Positions 14,507-23,907 of a stretch of DNA of 64,000 nucleotides are shown here, piece by piece. The translations under genes were made by a program, and so were the position numbers. The DNA comes from Paludibacterium denitrificans (GTDB lineage Bacteria; Pseudomonadota; Gammaproteobacteria; Burkholderiales; Chromobacteriaceae): NCBI RefSeq assembly GCF_009707705.1, contig NZ_WLYX01000001.1:3038001-3102000 (forward strand), written 5' to 3'. The notes beneath the pieces were generated by a model, which was not told the DNA's origin, ran no database searches, and saw only the letters and a program-made list of their open reading frames with translations. The first letter of the stretch is position 1; every line of letters begins with the position of its first letter.

Positions 14507-15582
14507 ATGAGCCTGAATTTCGACGACGACGTCATCACCGCCCCTGCCACCAGCCCGGCCGGGAATACGCACCGCGTCAATGCCGTAGACAAAGAGTGAT
14601 CAACGGCACCACCGACGTTAACCAGCTGGTGCCGTTCAAGCACAAATGGGCGTGGGAAAAATACCTGTCGCAGTGCGCCAACCACTGGATGCCGCAAGAA
14701 GTCAACATGCAGCGCGACATCGAACAATGGAAAACCGGCCAGCTCACTGAAGACGAAATGCGCATCGTCAAACGCAACCTCGGTTTCTTCACCACCGCCG
14801 ACAGTCTGGCCGCCAACAACATCGTACTGGGCACTTATCGCCAGATCACCAGCCCGGAATGTCGCCAGTTCCTGTTGCGTCAAGCCTTTGACGAAGCCAT
14901 CCACACTCATGCCTACCAGTACATCGTGGAAAGCCCGGGTCTGGACGAAGGTGAAGTGTTCAATGCCTATCAGGAAATCAAATCCATCCGTGACAAGGAT
15001 GAATTCCTGATTCCGTTCATCGACGTTCTCACCGACCCGGCATTCAAGACCGGCACACTGGAAAACGACCAGAAACTGCTGCGCAGCCTGATCGTGTTTG
15101 CCTGCATCATGGAGGGCCTGTTCTTCTACGTCGGCTTTGTGCAGATTCTGGCGCTAGGCCGCCAAAACAAGATGACCGGTGCCGCCGAGCAGTACCAGTA
15201 CATCCTGCGTGACGAATCCATGCACTGCAACTTTGGCATCGACCTGATCAACACCATCAAACTGGAAAACCCGGAGCTGTGGACCGATGCCTTCAAGGAA
15301 GAAATCGTCGGCCTGTTCAAGAAAGGCGTAGAACTGGAATACGCCTACGCCGAAGACACCATGCCACGCGGCGTGCTCGGCCTGAATGCCAGCATGTTCA
15401 AGGAATACCTGCGCTTCATCGCCAACCGTCGCATGCAGCAAATCGGTCTGGACCCACTCTTCCCCGGCGTGACCAACCCGTTCCCGTGGATGAGCGAAAT
15501 GATCGACCTGAAGAAGGAAAAGAACTTCTTCGAAACCCGCGTAACGGAATACCAGACCGGCGGCGCGTTGAGCTGGGATTAA
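14507..15582 (+). CDS. nrdB: Ribonucleoside-diphosphate reductase, class Ia beta subunit
   Basis: Small subunit carrying the di-iron tyrosyl radical site. Seen: start [10 protein letters not shown] at 14507 (ATG pair after GGAG), then a one-base break near 14594 ([11 protein letters not shown] expected), followed by the ferritin-like fold with [47 protein letters not shown]-like NRRMQQIG and the C-terminal tail needed for docking to NrdA. About 358 residues. The upstream frame from 14425 is a read-through artefact of the break. Cotranscribed with or attenuated from nrdA by the paired repeat. Confidence 0.93.
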
Positions 15583-15591
15583 AACGTCGAG

Positions 15592-15651
15592 CGACACATA
15601 AGCTTGCCAAAACGACAGATAAGCTTGTTCTCGACGACAGATAAAACTGCC
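15592..15651. repeat. Three tandem degenerate 17-bp repeats
   Basis: CGACACATAAGCTTGCC, CGACAGATAAGCTTGTT and CGACAGATAAAACTGCC, with 21- and 22-bp spacing, between the nrdB stop and its terminator. They could be multiple terminal repeats of a lost insertion sequence or protein-binding iterons. Confidence 0.6.
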
Positions 15652-15680
15652 AACAAAGCCCGCGGACGCGGGCTTTGTTT
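15652..15680 (+). terminator. nrdB terminator
   Basis: AACAAAGCCCGCG / CGCGGGCTTTGTTT hairpin. Confidence 0.9.
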
Positions 15681-15691
15681 CCGACAGATTC

Positions 15692-16008
15692 AGCATGCCT
15701 GAGAACCTGGATCATCAGCGTTTGTTGCCGTGCGGTAGTCGGGGATGCTCCAGTTCAGGCCTACCCGCTTGAACAGGTTTTGAATGAAACCGAAGGACTA
15801 CCGCAAAGCCAGTCCAAACAGGTTTTCGATGGTCCAGACAAAATGAAATGGCGGCCTCGCTATAGGCCTGCACCCACCCGCATTTGCTCTGTAGCGTTGC
15901 CCGACATGCTCGTGTCCAGCCAGATGGGAAGGGGGCCGCACTTGATCAGGGCTTGGTTGTAGGCTTTCCAGTTGTGGTTAGGTGGCATTTCGGAGCGGGC
16001 TTGGCCAT
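15692..16008 (-). pseudogene. IS5-family transposase N-terminal relic
   Basis: Minus-strand translation pieces match the N-terminal region of IS5/IS1112-type transposases: MPPNHNWKAYNQALIK, then after shifts TIENLFGLALR, SFGFIQNLFKRVGLNWSIPD and YRTATNADDPG. Reading needs at least two frame changes and one stop to be bypassed, and the catalytic C-terminal half is absent. A 14-bp direct repeat CAACAAAGCCCGCG occurs on both sides (15651 and 16037). Inference: decayed insertion fragment. Confidence 0.6.
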
Positions 16009-16061
16009 GCCACTACCTTACCAAGCCCCTTATATGCAACAAAGCCCGCGAGAAGTAAACG

Positions 16062-16784
16062 TTACGATTTTTTGCTGGCTAGTTTGTAGGTAGCCACATC
16101 AATCTGAACACCGTTGGTTTTTGGCTTGAATCCATCTAGCTCTTGCCCCGTAGTGGCGTCAAAGCGACCTCGCTCAAACTGCTTGGCACAGGTACGGTAC
16201 TCAGGATCTTTGTCCTGGCAAAGCACACGATCCAAGATCAGTACGCCATCGGCGTTGGAACGCACACCAACCAGATCTCCGGTCGTTCCAACCATGAATG
16301 AGCCAAATGTAGAGGGAAAGACAACCACAGCCTTGTCATTATCCTTAACCAGCGCTTACAGGCGTTGGTTAACCACACCGGGAATACTGAATATCTCAAC
16401 GGATGTCCAGCCAGCAATGGTCTTTACAAAGTTGTCTTCTGTTAGCGAGTTAGGCTTTCCGGGATGAAATTTTTGGGCATCGTTGTTGTAGGACACGTAG
16501 AAAGCATGCCGCTTTTCTCCATCTACAGTACGCAGTGGCCCTACAGTACCCACTACGATGATTCCCGGGCCACTTTGAACTGAGATAGCCCCCTTGATAG
16601 CCGCTTTTGCAGCCGACGATTTGGCATTGTCTATCAGTTGCTGTTTAGCCTTGGCCACATCCGTTTCGGTTGTCGGAGCTGGTCCATGGCCAAATCGAAT
16701 GCCATCTGCTGTTGATGCACAGCCGGTCAGTGCAGCCAGCACCATAGCCAGCAGAATTGTTTGCTTTACGGCCCCCTTGAACAT
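16062..16784 (-). CDS. Lipoprotein of unknown function
   Basis: About 240 residues. Seen: signal peptide MFKGAVKQTILLAMVLAA with lipobox LTGC, a linker ASTADGIRFGHGPAP, then a globular domain with GTVGPLRTVDGEKRHAFYVSYN and CAKQFERGRFDATTGQELDGF near the C terminus. An in-frame TAA at 16357 separates the two halves; the context CTG-TAA-GCG is where CTGCCGGCG would restore Leu-Pro-Ala, matching the GCCGGC error pattern. A longer frame upstream to 16928 is not needed. No family recognised. It stands alone between the IS relic and azlC. Confidence 0.6.
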
Positions 16785-16799
16785 TACTGATCTCCATAT

Positions 16800-17360
16800 T
16801 CCTGAGTTGAAAGATTGAGCTGACTCCCATCGAGAGTAAGTTTTATTAATGGGATACCAACATCCATGCATACCTCCTACCCGACTTGCCCCCAGTGTTT
16901 CAGCCATAATCCATACCTTCTGAGGCACAGGCGAAAGGATTTGGTAATGGCGATGGAGGGGTGCGCAAGTCCGGTAGCGACAATCGTGGGCTGCAAAGCA
17001 GTTGTCTATGTCTCATCATAAACGCTGCCGCCCATAATATGGGCATTATGCGATAACAATGGCTTGATGGCACTCATCACTACGATGTAGGTAACCAGAA
17101 AGCATTCGCAATGCTTCGCTACAGCCACGCGAAATTGGCTAGGCCCACACCATCGTAATCAGGGCAGAAGATGACGCCTGCTGCCTTTAATCTGGACGAT
17201 ATCAACCAGCGGCTCTCCGAAGTAAAGCTGTAAGCATCAATACAGTTTCGGAATAACTCTTACTCTTACGCTTTCTCTTCAAAAACCCGGCGACAAGCCG
17301 CTACTGCCCATGTGGCCGTTTACGTTACAATTCACGACTGATTATTGTGCTTTACCTTTC
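16800..17360. other. 560-bp gene-poor stretch upstream of azlC
   Basis: I see no convincing gene here. A 20-codon frame beginning MTPAAFNLDDINQ (about 17170-17232) has no start context and no recognised partner; it may be the tail of a decayed gene. The promoter of azlCD should lie at the right end. Confidence 0.4.
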
Positions 17361-18077
17361 ATGGCTCATACCGACCTACCCTCAAAATCGCTGGATATCC
17401 CTCAGTTCTCCGTCTTGTCGTTAACCGCTCCCGTTGCCATGGGTTACATCCCGTTGGGTACGGTTTTTGGTTTTTTGTTTGTTCAGGCCGGAGCGGCATG
17501 GTGGTTGGCGATGCTATCCAGCCTGTTTGTCTTCGCCGGTGCGGCGCAGTACATGATGATTCCGATGGTTGCCGCGGGATTACCGGCGGGGTCCATTGCA
17601 TTGGCAACATTAATCGTGAATTTGCGCCACGTATTTTACGGCTTGTCCTTGCTGGAGCTGTTTCCACCCAAAGGCTGGCTGCGCTGGTACATGGTTTTTG
17701 CCCTGACCGATGAAACGTATTCGGTGCTTACCACCATCCCTAAAACCACTAGCCACAAAAAAATGGCGCTGGTGGCTTGTCTTAATCATGGCTGGTGGGT
17801 ACTCGGGACGGTGATCGGCGCCATCATCGGCGCTCAGGCTCGCATTACTCTGGCTGGGCTGGATTTTGTGCTGGCGTCCCTGTTTGCCGTCCTGACCGTG
17901 GAGCAGTGGCGCACCAAAAACAGCCCCGCTCCGCTATGGGTGGCGTTGATCGCTTACGCGGTGGCCTACCCGATTGCCGCCAAGCACGCGTTGGTGATTG
18001 CGATTGCGCTTAGCATCGTTGCCGGTGTGCTCTGGCGACCGACGGCATCGGCAAAGAAAGGGGCCAGCAATGATTAA
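17361..18077 (+). CDS. azlC: Branched-chain amino acid exporter, large subunit AzlC
   Basis: Inner-membrane protein of the AzlCD (LIV-E/YgaZ) exporter family. Seen: 238 residues, about seven or eight hydrophobic segments, conserved PLGTVFGFLFVQAG, FVFAGAAQYMM and NLRHVFYGLSLLE motifs. I start at the ATG at 17361; the longer frame from 17310 has no ribosome site. The azlD start overlaps its end by 8 bp. Substrate is inferred from family only; valine, isoleucine, leucine or methionine export is typical. Confidence 0.85.
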   Translation: MAHTDLPSKSLDIPQFSVLSLTAPVAMGYIPLGTVFGFLFVQAGAAWWLAMLSSLFVFAGAAQYMMIPMVAAGLPAGSIALATLIVNLRHVFYGLSLLELFPPKGWLRWYMVFALTDETYSVLTTIPKTTSHKKMALVACLNHGWWVLGTVIGAIIGAQARITLAGLDFVLASLFAVLTVEQWRTKNSPAPLWVALIAYAVAYPIAAKHALVIAIALSIVAGVLWRPTASAKKGASND

Positions 18078-18399
18078 TAGTTCGTATGTAATCGGCGTGA
18101 TTGCCGCCATGGCACTGGTGACTTTTGGCCTGCGAGCACTGCCGTTTGTCGCGGCCCAATGGCTGAAAAGGCATCTGATTGTGCAACGCCTTGGTCAGTT
18201 TTTACCATTGGCCATCATGACGCTTTTGCTGGTGCACTCCATGACCGGGGCGGCGTTGCAACACGCCTCCGGACCATGGCCGGAGTTGTTAGCCGTTGCG
18301 CTGGTGGTAGTGCTGCAATGGCGCAGCCGCAATGCGCTGTTGAGTATTCTGGTGGGAACCTGCGTATATGTGCTGTTACGCAATGTTGGTGCAGGTTAA
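18070..18399 (+). CDS. azlD: Branched-chain amino acid exporter, small subunit AzlD
   Basis: 109-residue inner-membrane partner of AzlC. Seen: four hydrophobic helices, start MINSSYVIGVIAAMALVTF, and the AzlD-family PLAIMTLLLVHSM motif. Overlaps azlC and precedes a strong terminator. Confidence 0.85.
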   Translation: MINSSYVIGVIAAMALVTFGLRALPFVAAQWLKRHLIVQRLGQFLPLAIMTLLLVHSMTGAALQHASGPWPELLAVALVVVLQWRSRNALLSILVGTCVYVLLRNVGAG

Positions 18400-18430
18400 A
18401 GTCGCAAATATCGTGTTACCGAACTAAGGA

Positions 18431-18460
18431 ATGGGTGCAACCACTGTTGCACCCATTTTT
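18431..18460 (+). terminator. azlCD terminator
   Basis: ATGGGTGCAAC / GTTGCACCCAT hairpin with CACT loop followed by TTTTT, also touching the dusC stop from the other strand. Confidence 0.9.
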
Positions 18461-19427
18461 ACGCCTCGCGTTCTCGCTCCGCTTGCAGCAACAGGTCATG
18501 CAGCAAGGTGCCCACAGCCGCGGGGGACTCTTCCTTGCGGATGCGTTCGAACAGCAAGCCCGCTTCCGGGTAAGTGCGCTTGAGTTGCCCTAGCCACTGC
18601 TTCAGGCGCGAGGTGGGGTAGCGTGAAGCATCGGATCGTTCACAACATTGCAGGAAGAAATCGCTGACCCACGGCAGCAACGCTTGCCACGGCATCAGCG
18701 GCTGCCCTTGCCCTGCCTGAACACGCAAGGCCAAATCCGGTGCAGCAATCAGCCCCCGCCCGATCATCACTGACTGGCAACCGCTTTCCGCCACCATGCG
18801 TTGGCAGTCCTGCTCGGTCCAGACTTCGCCATTGGCGATCACCGGAATCGCAACATGACGGCGGATGCGATCAATCCAGTCCCAATGGGCGGGCGGCTTG
18901 TACCCCTCCACCTTGGTGCGGCCGTGCACAACCAGTTCGCTGGCACCAGCTTTGGCGATGGCATCGGCACACTCCAGCGCGCGGCTTTTGTCCTCGTACC
19001 CCAGCCGCATCTTGGCAGTTACCGGGATGGCAGTCGGCACACTGGCGCGGACCGATGACACGATGGCATGCAGCAGTTCCGGTTCGTTCAACAGGATGGC
19101 GCCGCCGCGATGGCGGTTGACAGTTGGTGCCGGGCAGCCAAAATTCAAATCGATGCCGGGCGCCCCTAATGCGGCGGCGCGGGCAGCGTTGTCGGCCGGG
19201 CAAAGCGGATCGGCTCCCAGCAATTGCACGCGTACCGGCACGCCCGCGCGGGTTTTGCCAGCGTTGCGCAATTCTGGCGCCAGTCGGTAAAACGTACGCG
19301 ACGGCAGCAGCGCGCTGGTGACACGGACAAATTCCGTTACGCACAGGTCAATGCCGCCGATGCGCGTGAGTACGTCACGCATGATATCGTCGACCAGGCC
19401 CTCCATCGGGGCAAGCATCAGCGCCAT
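18459..19427 (-). CDS. dusC: tRNA-dihydrouridine synthase, DusC type
   Basis: FMN-dependent reduction of uridine (U16 in E. coli) in tRNA. Seen: 322 residues, TIM-barrel with MLAPMEGLVDDIMR N terminus, NFGCPAPTVNRHRGGA catalytic-cysteine loop, KMRLGYEDK, VVHGRTKVEGYKPPAHWDWI and NGEVWTEQD phosphate-binding segment, plus a helical C-terminal domain. DusC rather than DusA/B is judged from the GCPAPTVNRHRGG and length. Stand-alone gene, convergent with azlD. Confidence 0.88.
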   Translation of the reverse strand: MALMLAPMEGLVDDIMRDVLTRIGGIDLCVTEFVRVTSALLPSRTFYRLAPELRNAGKTRAGVPVRVQLLGADPLCPADNAARAAALGAPGIDLNFGCPAPTVNRHRGGAILLNEPELLHAIVSSVRASVPTAIPVTAKMRLGYEDKSRALECADAIAKAGASELVVHGRTKVEGYKPPAHWDWIDRIRRHVAIPVIANGEVWTEQDCQRMVAESGCQSVMIGRGLIAAPDLALRVQAGQGQPLMPWQALLPWVSDFFLQCCERSDASRYPTSRLKQWLGQLKRTYPEAGLLFERIRKEESPAAVGTLLHDLLLQAEREREA

Positions 19428-19525
19428 AACTTAACCTGCGAAAAAAGGGCGTTATTGTAACGTATCTTTGCGCGTTGCAGATTGCCATCCACGCGGCCAT
19501 GCACATAACCAGAGAAAGATTCATC

Positions 19526-19741
19526 ATGCCGATTCAAGCGGGCATTTATCGCCATTACAAAGGCAATTTTTATGAAGTGATCGGAATGGCTCAGCACTCC
19601 GAGACTGAGGAAGGCGTGGTCGTCTACCGGGCGCTGTACGGGGAGTATGGTTTATGGGTAAGGCTTACCGCCATGTTTACTGAAAACGTCATGCATGATG
19701 GCGTATCGATGCCGCGCTTCGCGCTGGTCAAGGCCTTCTGA
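19526..19741 (+). CDS. DUF1653 protein
   Basis: 71-residue cytosolic protein of the DUF1653 family. Seen: GIYRHYKGNFYEVIGMAQHSET and EEGVVVYRALYGEYGLWVR, the family signature (H-Y-K-G-x-Y-x-V and Y-x-x-L-Y), ending RFALVKAF. Function unknown. Start ATG at 19526 is preceded by AGAGAAAG. Five bases separate it from the next gene, so they are probably cotranscribed. Confidence 0.75.
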   Translation: MPIQAGIYRHYKGNFYEVIGMAQHSETEEGVVVYRALYGEYGLWVRLTAMFTENVMHDGVSMPRFALVKAF

Positions 19742-19745
19742 CGTC

Positions 19746-20681
19746 ATGCACATCTACCGGTCCGACCAATTTGCCCTGCCCTTGCCGCCGGGCCACCGTT
19801 TTCCGGCGCAAAAATACCCGCTATTGGCACAAGCCGTGCATGAATTTGCCGCAGATTGCATGAGCACCGCACCGGCGGCCAGTGAATATGAGCTGGCGCT
19901 GGCACATGACCCTCACTATGTCGAGGCGGTGCTGGATGGCACGCTGGATACACGTGCCCAACGTGAAATCGGCTTCCCTGGTCCGAGGCGATGGTAGAAC
20001 GCTCACGCCGGTCAGTCGGCGCCACTATCGCCGCCGCACGTTCGGCATTGTTGGAAGGTTGCGGGGTGAATCTGGCTTAGCGGCACGCATCATGCTTCAG
20101 CAACCAAAGGCAGTGGGTTTTGCGTATTCAACGATGTCGCCATCGCCATCCGTGTGCTACTGCGTGAAGGGCAAATCCGCCGGGCACTGGTGGTGGACCT
20201 CGATGTGCATTAAGGCAATGGCACCGCGGCGATATTTCGCAACGACAACCGGGTTTTTACCTTTTCCATGCATGGCGCAGGCAATTTCCCGTTTCGGCGC
20301 GAACCCGGTTCACTCGACATCGACCTGCCGGACAATACTGGCGACGCAGATTATCTGGCCACACTTTCGGCCAACCTTGATCCGCTCTTGCGCACACAGC
20401 GGCCGGATATTGTCTTCTATCTGGCTGGGGCCGATCCTTATATTGGTGACAGACTGGGAAAACTGGCGCTTAGCCAAGAGGGGTTGCTGGCGCGCGACCG
20501 GCTGGTCATGCAAACCTGTCAGCAGTTTCAAGTAGCACTGGTGGTAACCATGGCGGGCGGCTATGCCGTACCGATCAGTGACACGGTAGCCATTCAAACC
20601 AATACTGTACGGTTAGCCCGGGAATTGTTTGCCTCGCCATCCGTGGCCGTCCGGCACAACCTAACTGAAGGAGCGCAATGA
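19746..20681 (+). CDS. Histone-deacetylase-fold (AcuC-like) hydrolase
   Basis: Zinc-dependent deacetylase-superfamily protein; bacterial members act on acetylated polyamines, lysines or acetoin metabolites. Expected length about 310. Seen across frames: HIYRSDQFALPLPPGHRFP, HDPHYVEAVLDG, then GTHHA-type metal motif region, CVFNDVAIA, DLDVHxGNGT, HGAGNFPFRREPGSLDIDLPD, YLAGADPYIGDRLG and MAGGYA. Breaks: a missing C near 19980 (FPWSEAM expected), GCTTAGC for GCCGGC at about 20077 (LAGGTHHA expected), and TAA for the glutamine codon of DVHQGNG at 20210. The first two fit the error pattern. The TAA could be real or an error. Overlaps msrA by 4 bp. Confidence 0.8.
20366..20378 (-). repeat. Copy of 13-bp repeat AAGGTTGGCCGAA (minus orientation)
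   Basis: Perfect copy inside the deacetylase gene, read as Ser-Ala-Asn-Leu. Confidence 0.8.
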
Positions 20682-21215
20682 TGGATAAAGCAACATTAGC
20701 CGGTGGCTGTTTCTGGTGCCTGGATGGGGTGTACCAGCAGGTTAGCGGCGTGCAGTCGGTGGTTTCCGGCTACATAGGCGGCCACGTCCCTCAGCCAAAC
20801 TACCGCGCCGTGTGCAATGGCATCACGGGGCATGCCGAAGCAGTGGAAATCCTCTTCGATCCGCAGCAGATTGGCTACGGCGATCTGTTGGACATTTTTT
20901 TTGCCATACATGACCCCACCACGCCCAATCGTCAGGGCTACGACGTTGGCACCCAGTACCGTTCGGCGATTTTTTATCACGATGACAACCAGCAACAGCA
21001 AGCCACCACATTGATCGACACGCTCAACGCCAGTGGCCTGTTCCCCTCGCCCATTGTCACGGAAGTGACGCTTAGCCGGAATCTTTTACCCGGCGGAGAA
21101 CTATCACCAGTCTTATTACCTGCAACACCCGCAGGAACCCTATTGCCAAGCAGTGATAGCGCCCAAGCTGCATAAATTTCAACAACTATTTAACCATCTT
21201 CGTCGTGCAGGATAG
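20678..21215 (+). CDS. msrA: Peptide methionine sulfoxide reductase A
   Basis: Repairs methionine-S-sulfoxide using thioredoxin. Seen: catalytic [13 protein letters not shown] near the N terminus, [24 protein letters not shown] and [14 protein letters not shown]. The frame breaks near 21073 at ACGCTTAGCCGG where ACGCCGGCC (Thr-Pro-Ala) is expected; in the restored frame it continues [22 protein letters not shown], the normal family end, then [10 protein letters not shown] to a stop at 21213. Restored length is about 178 residues. Starts inside the end of the deacetylase gene, so translation is coupled. Confidence 0.9.
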
Positions 21216-21286
21216 TTATCTGTCCTGCGCAGAGCCGGATTGCAACGGTATAATGCCTGCTCTTTCGTTGCAGCCGCTCACTACAC

Positions 21287-22260
21287 ATGCGCCATAGTTT
21301 TCCACGCAAACTACTGTTTCTGTCCAGCTTGGTGGCAGTGGCGCTGTGCTCAGGCACAATGGGATACATGCTGATTGAAGGCTGGTCGTTTTCCGACAGC
21401 CTGTTCATGACGGTGATCACACTCGCCACTATCGGCTATGGCGAAACCCACCCGCTGTCAGAGTTGGGGCGTTACTTCACCATTGCATTGATCGTGTTTG
21501 GCACCGGCGTGGTCGGTTACGGCATTTCGTCGCTAACGCTGATGTTGCTACAGGGCGATTTGCCACTTTATCTTAGACGCAGAAAAATGGAAAAAGTCAT
21601 TGTCCGGATCAACAACCACATCATTATTTGTGGTTTGAGCCGCACTGGCCAATATGCACTGGACGAGCTGATCAGTGCTTAAGCCATGAGGTGGTGGTGA
21701 TCGAAAAGAACGAGGTCAATGCAGCCCGGCTGGAGGAGCGTGACATCCCCTTCATCGTGGGCGATGCCACGGAAGACGCCAACCTGATGGAAGCTGGCAT
21801 CAACAAGGCGCGCGCTTTGATCACCTGCCTGAACTCCGATGCCGACAATGCCTTTGTCGTGGTCACGGCCAAGAACCTCAACCAGAATGTTACGGTTGTT
21901 TCCAAAGCCGAAACCGAAAGCTCACGCAAGAAACTGCTGGCCGTCGGCGCCGACCGGGTGGTAATCCCATCCCACTTGGGCGGCATGAACATGGCAAACA
22001 TCGTCGCCCATCCGGAAACGCTGCACTTCTTCGAACACCTGCACCACCGCTATCCCAACGCCTTCCGCGCCGAGGTGCATACCTTGAACGAAGAGTGGGA
22101 CGATTTGCCGCTGGGTGACTTTATCCGGGCGCGTTTTCACGGCAAAGCAATGGTCATCGCGCTGGAACGCCCCGGCGGCAGCGTGGAATTCAACCCACCG
22201 CCAGAAACGCTGCTGCAGTCCGGCGCTTCGCTGATGGTGATCAGCAATCAGGCTGGCTAA
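21287..22260 (+). CDS. Potassium channel with TrkA-N (RCK) domain
   Basis: Two-transmembrane potassium channel fused to a cytosolic NAD-binding RCK domain. Seen: helix 1 at residues 9-28, selectivity filter TLATIGYGET, helix 2 FTIALIVFGTGVVGYG, then NNHIIICGLSRTGQYALDEL (Rossmann GxGxxG-like loop reading GLSRTG), EVVVIEKN, FIVGDATEDANLMEAGI and a TrkA-C-like end. The frame breaks at 21677 with GCTTAAGC in place of GCCGGC (SAGHEVV expected). About 324 residues. Stand-alone gene. Ligand unknown. Confidence 0.85.
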
Positions 22261-22278
22261 CCTCAGAGAAAAGGGGTA

Positions 22279-22291
22279 AAGGTTGGCCGAA
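22279..22291 (+). repeat. Copy of 13-bp repeat AAGGTTGGCCGAA
   Basis: Perfect intergenic copy just downstream of the potassium-channel gene. Confidence 0.8.
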
Positions 22292-22332
22292 CTCTCCGCG
22301 CAACATTCAGGCAACACCGCTGTCAGAAAGGC

Positions 22333-23013
22333 ATGAGTGAGATGAAATCCATGACACCTACGGTTTTCATCGTGGACGATGATCCGGCCGTGCGCGACTC
22401 GCTGGCTCTGCTGATCATGTCGCAGGGGCTGCGCACCGTTACGTTTCCCAATGCCATTGAGTTCTTGGCGAGCTACCGCGACGGTGAAATCGGCTGCCTG
22501 GTATTGGATATCCGCCTACCGCAGATTTCCGGTTTGGCACTGCAAGAACGTCTGCAAGAACGCCGCCTTAACATCCCCATTGTGTTCATTACCGGCCATG
22601 GCGATGTGGAGCAATGCCGCCGTGCCTTCCACTCTGGCGCCATCGACTTCCTGACCAAACCCATCGACCAGGCCCGGTTGATCTCCAGCCTGCGCCAAGG
22701 CATCCGGCTGAGTATTCAACAGCAGACACAGGAAGCGGAAACGCAGGAAGTCATGGCCAAACTGGCACGCATCAGCGGCCGCGAACGTGAAGTGCTGGAA
22801 CGCGTAGCCGATGGCCTATCCAGCAAGGAAATTGCCAGAGAGTTGGATTTGTCGCCGCGCACCATTGAAGTCCATCGTGCCAACCTGTTCAGCAAACTGG
22901 ATGTCGACTCGCTCGCCGACCTGATCCGTTTCTATCTGCGCGCACTGGAGGCGACGGGCAAGCAACGCCCGGACGAAGCCATTTTGAATGAAACCTTGCC
23001 TCGTTGTAACTGA
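22333..23013 (+). CDS. FixJ/NarL-type response regulator
   Basis: Two-component response regulator. Seen: receiver domain with FIVDDDPAVRDSL (acidic pocket), phosphorylation Asp in CLVLDIRLPQISGL, conserved Lys in IDFLTKPID, then a LuxR-type helix-turn-helix SGREREVLERVADGLSSKEIARELDLSPRTIEVHRANLFSKL. 226 residues; ATGs at 22342 or 22351 are alternative starts. No sensor kinase lies beside it, so it is an orphan in this window. FixJ-like members often answer oxygen or electron acceptors, but nothing here shows the signal. Confidence 0.85.
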   Translation: MSEMKSMTPTVFIVDDDPAVRDSLALLIMSQGLRTVTFPNAIEFLASYRDGEIGCLVLDIRLPQISGLALQERLQERRLNIPIVFITGHGDVEQCRRAFHSGAIDFLTKPIDQARLISSLRQGIRLSIQQQTQEAETQEVMAKLARISGREREVLERVADGLSSKEIARELDLSPRTIEVHRANLFSKLDVDSLADLIRFYLRALEATGKQRPDEAILNETLPRCN

Positions 23014-23016
23014 TCC

Positions 23017-23892
23017 ATGGAACGACTGTTCAAACATGTCTGCCTAGTCGCGAGACACAGTAAACCCGCCATTCTCACCTCGCTGCGTGAGCTGGCCGAT
23101 CATTTGGCCGCCAATGGCGTGACCGTGCTGATCGACAAGGAAAGCGCCACGCCAGAAGAAGCAGGCCCCTACCCGCTGATCGACCGCAACGACATGGGCA
23201 AGATGGCAGACCTTGCCATCGTATTGGGTGGCGATGGCACCATGTTGTCCATCGCCCGCGTACTGGCCCCCTACCGGGTACCGCTGGTTGGTATCAACCA
23301 GGGGCGGCTGGGCTTCATGACGGACATCCCGCTACATGAAATGCTTACTGCCGTCGATGCCATCCTCAGTGGCGATTTTCTGCCGGAAGACCGCATCCTG
23401 CTGCAAGCCTCGGTAATTCGCGAAGAAGCCGAAGTCGCCAATGCACTGGCTTTTAACGACGTGGTTTTCAGCCGTGGCGCCATGGGCTCGATGATCGAGT
23501 TTGAGGTATTTGTGGACCGCCAGTTCCTCTACAGTCAACGCTCGGACGGCCTGATCGTCGCCACGCCCACCGGCTCCACTGCTTATTCGCTCGCTTCTGG
23601 CGGCCCGATTTTGCACCCTACATTGCAAGCGATTGCACTGGTCCCCATTTGCCCGCAATCCTTAAGCAACCGTCCAATTGCTCTCAACGACCAGTGCGAA
23701 GTGGAATTCATGCTGACGCGCGGGCTGGATGCCCGCGTGCATTTCGATGGGCAATCACACTGCGACCTGATGGAAATGGACCGGGTCATGATTCGCCGTT
23801 ATCGCAATCCGCTGCGCATCCTGCACCCGGTTGGCTACAACTATTACGACATGTTGCGCCACAAGCTGCACTGGGGCGAACGTTTACTCTGA
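23017..23892 (+). CDS. nadK: NAD kinase
   Basis: Phosphorylates NAD to NADP with ATP or polyphosphate; essential and cytosolic. Seen: 291 residues, GGDGTMLSIAR (diacylglycerol-kinase-like nucleotide motif), GINQGRLGFMTD, NDVVFSRG, DGLIVATPTGSTAYSLASGGPI and the C-terminal HPVGYNYYDMLRHKLHW typical of betaproteobacteria. Intact frame. Starts 4 bp after the response regulator and is followed by recN, a very common nadK-recN order. Confidence 0.95.
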   Translation: MERLFKHVCLVARHSKPAILTSLRELADHLAANGVTVLIDKESATPEEAGPYPLIDRNDMGKMADLAIVLGGDGTMLSIARVLAPYRVPLVGINQGRLGFMTDIPLHEMLTAVDAILSGDFLPEDRILLQASVIREEAEVANALAFNDVVFSRGAMGSMIEFEVFVDRQFLYSQRSDGLIVATPTGSTAYSLASGGPILHPTLQAIALVPICPQSLSNRPIALNDQCEVEFMLTRGLDARVHFDGQSHCDLMEMDRVMIRRYRNPLRILHPVGYNYYDMLRHKLHWGERLL

Positions 23893-23907
23893 CCAATCGA
23901 CCTACCC

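Noticed and set aside
11309-15582. Programmed frameshifts or inteins in nrdA/nrdB
   Set aside because: No conserved slippery sites or intein motifs; breaks match the general error pattern.
17170-17232. 20-codon frame upstream of azlC
   Set aside because: No ribosome site, no family, and too short to support.
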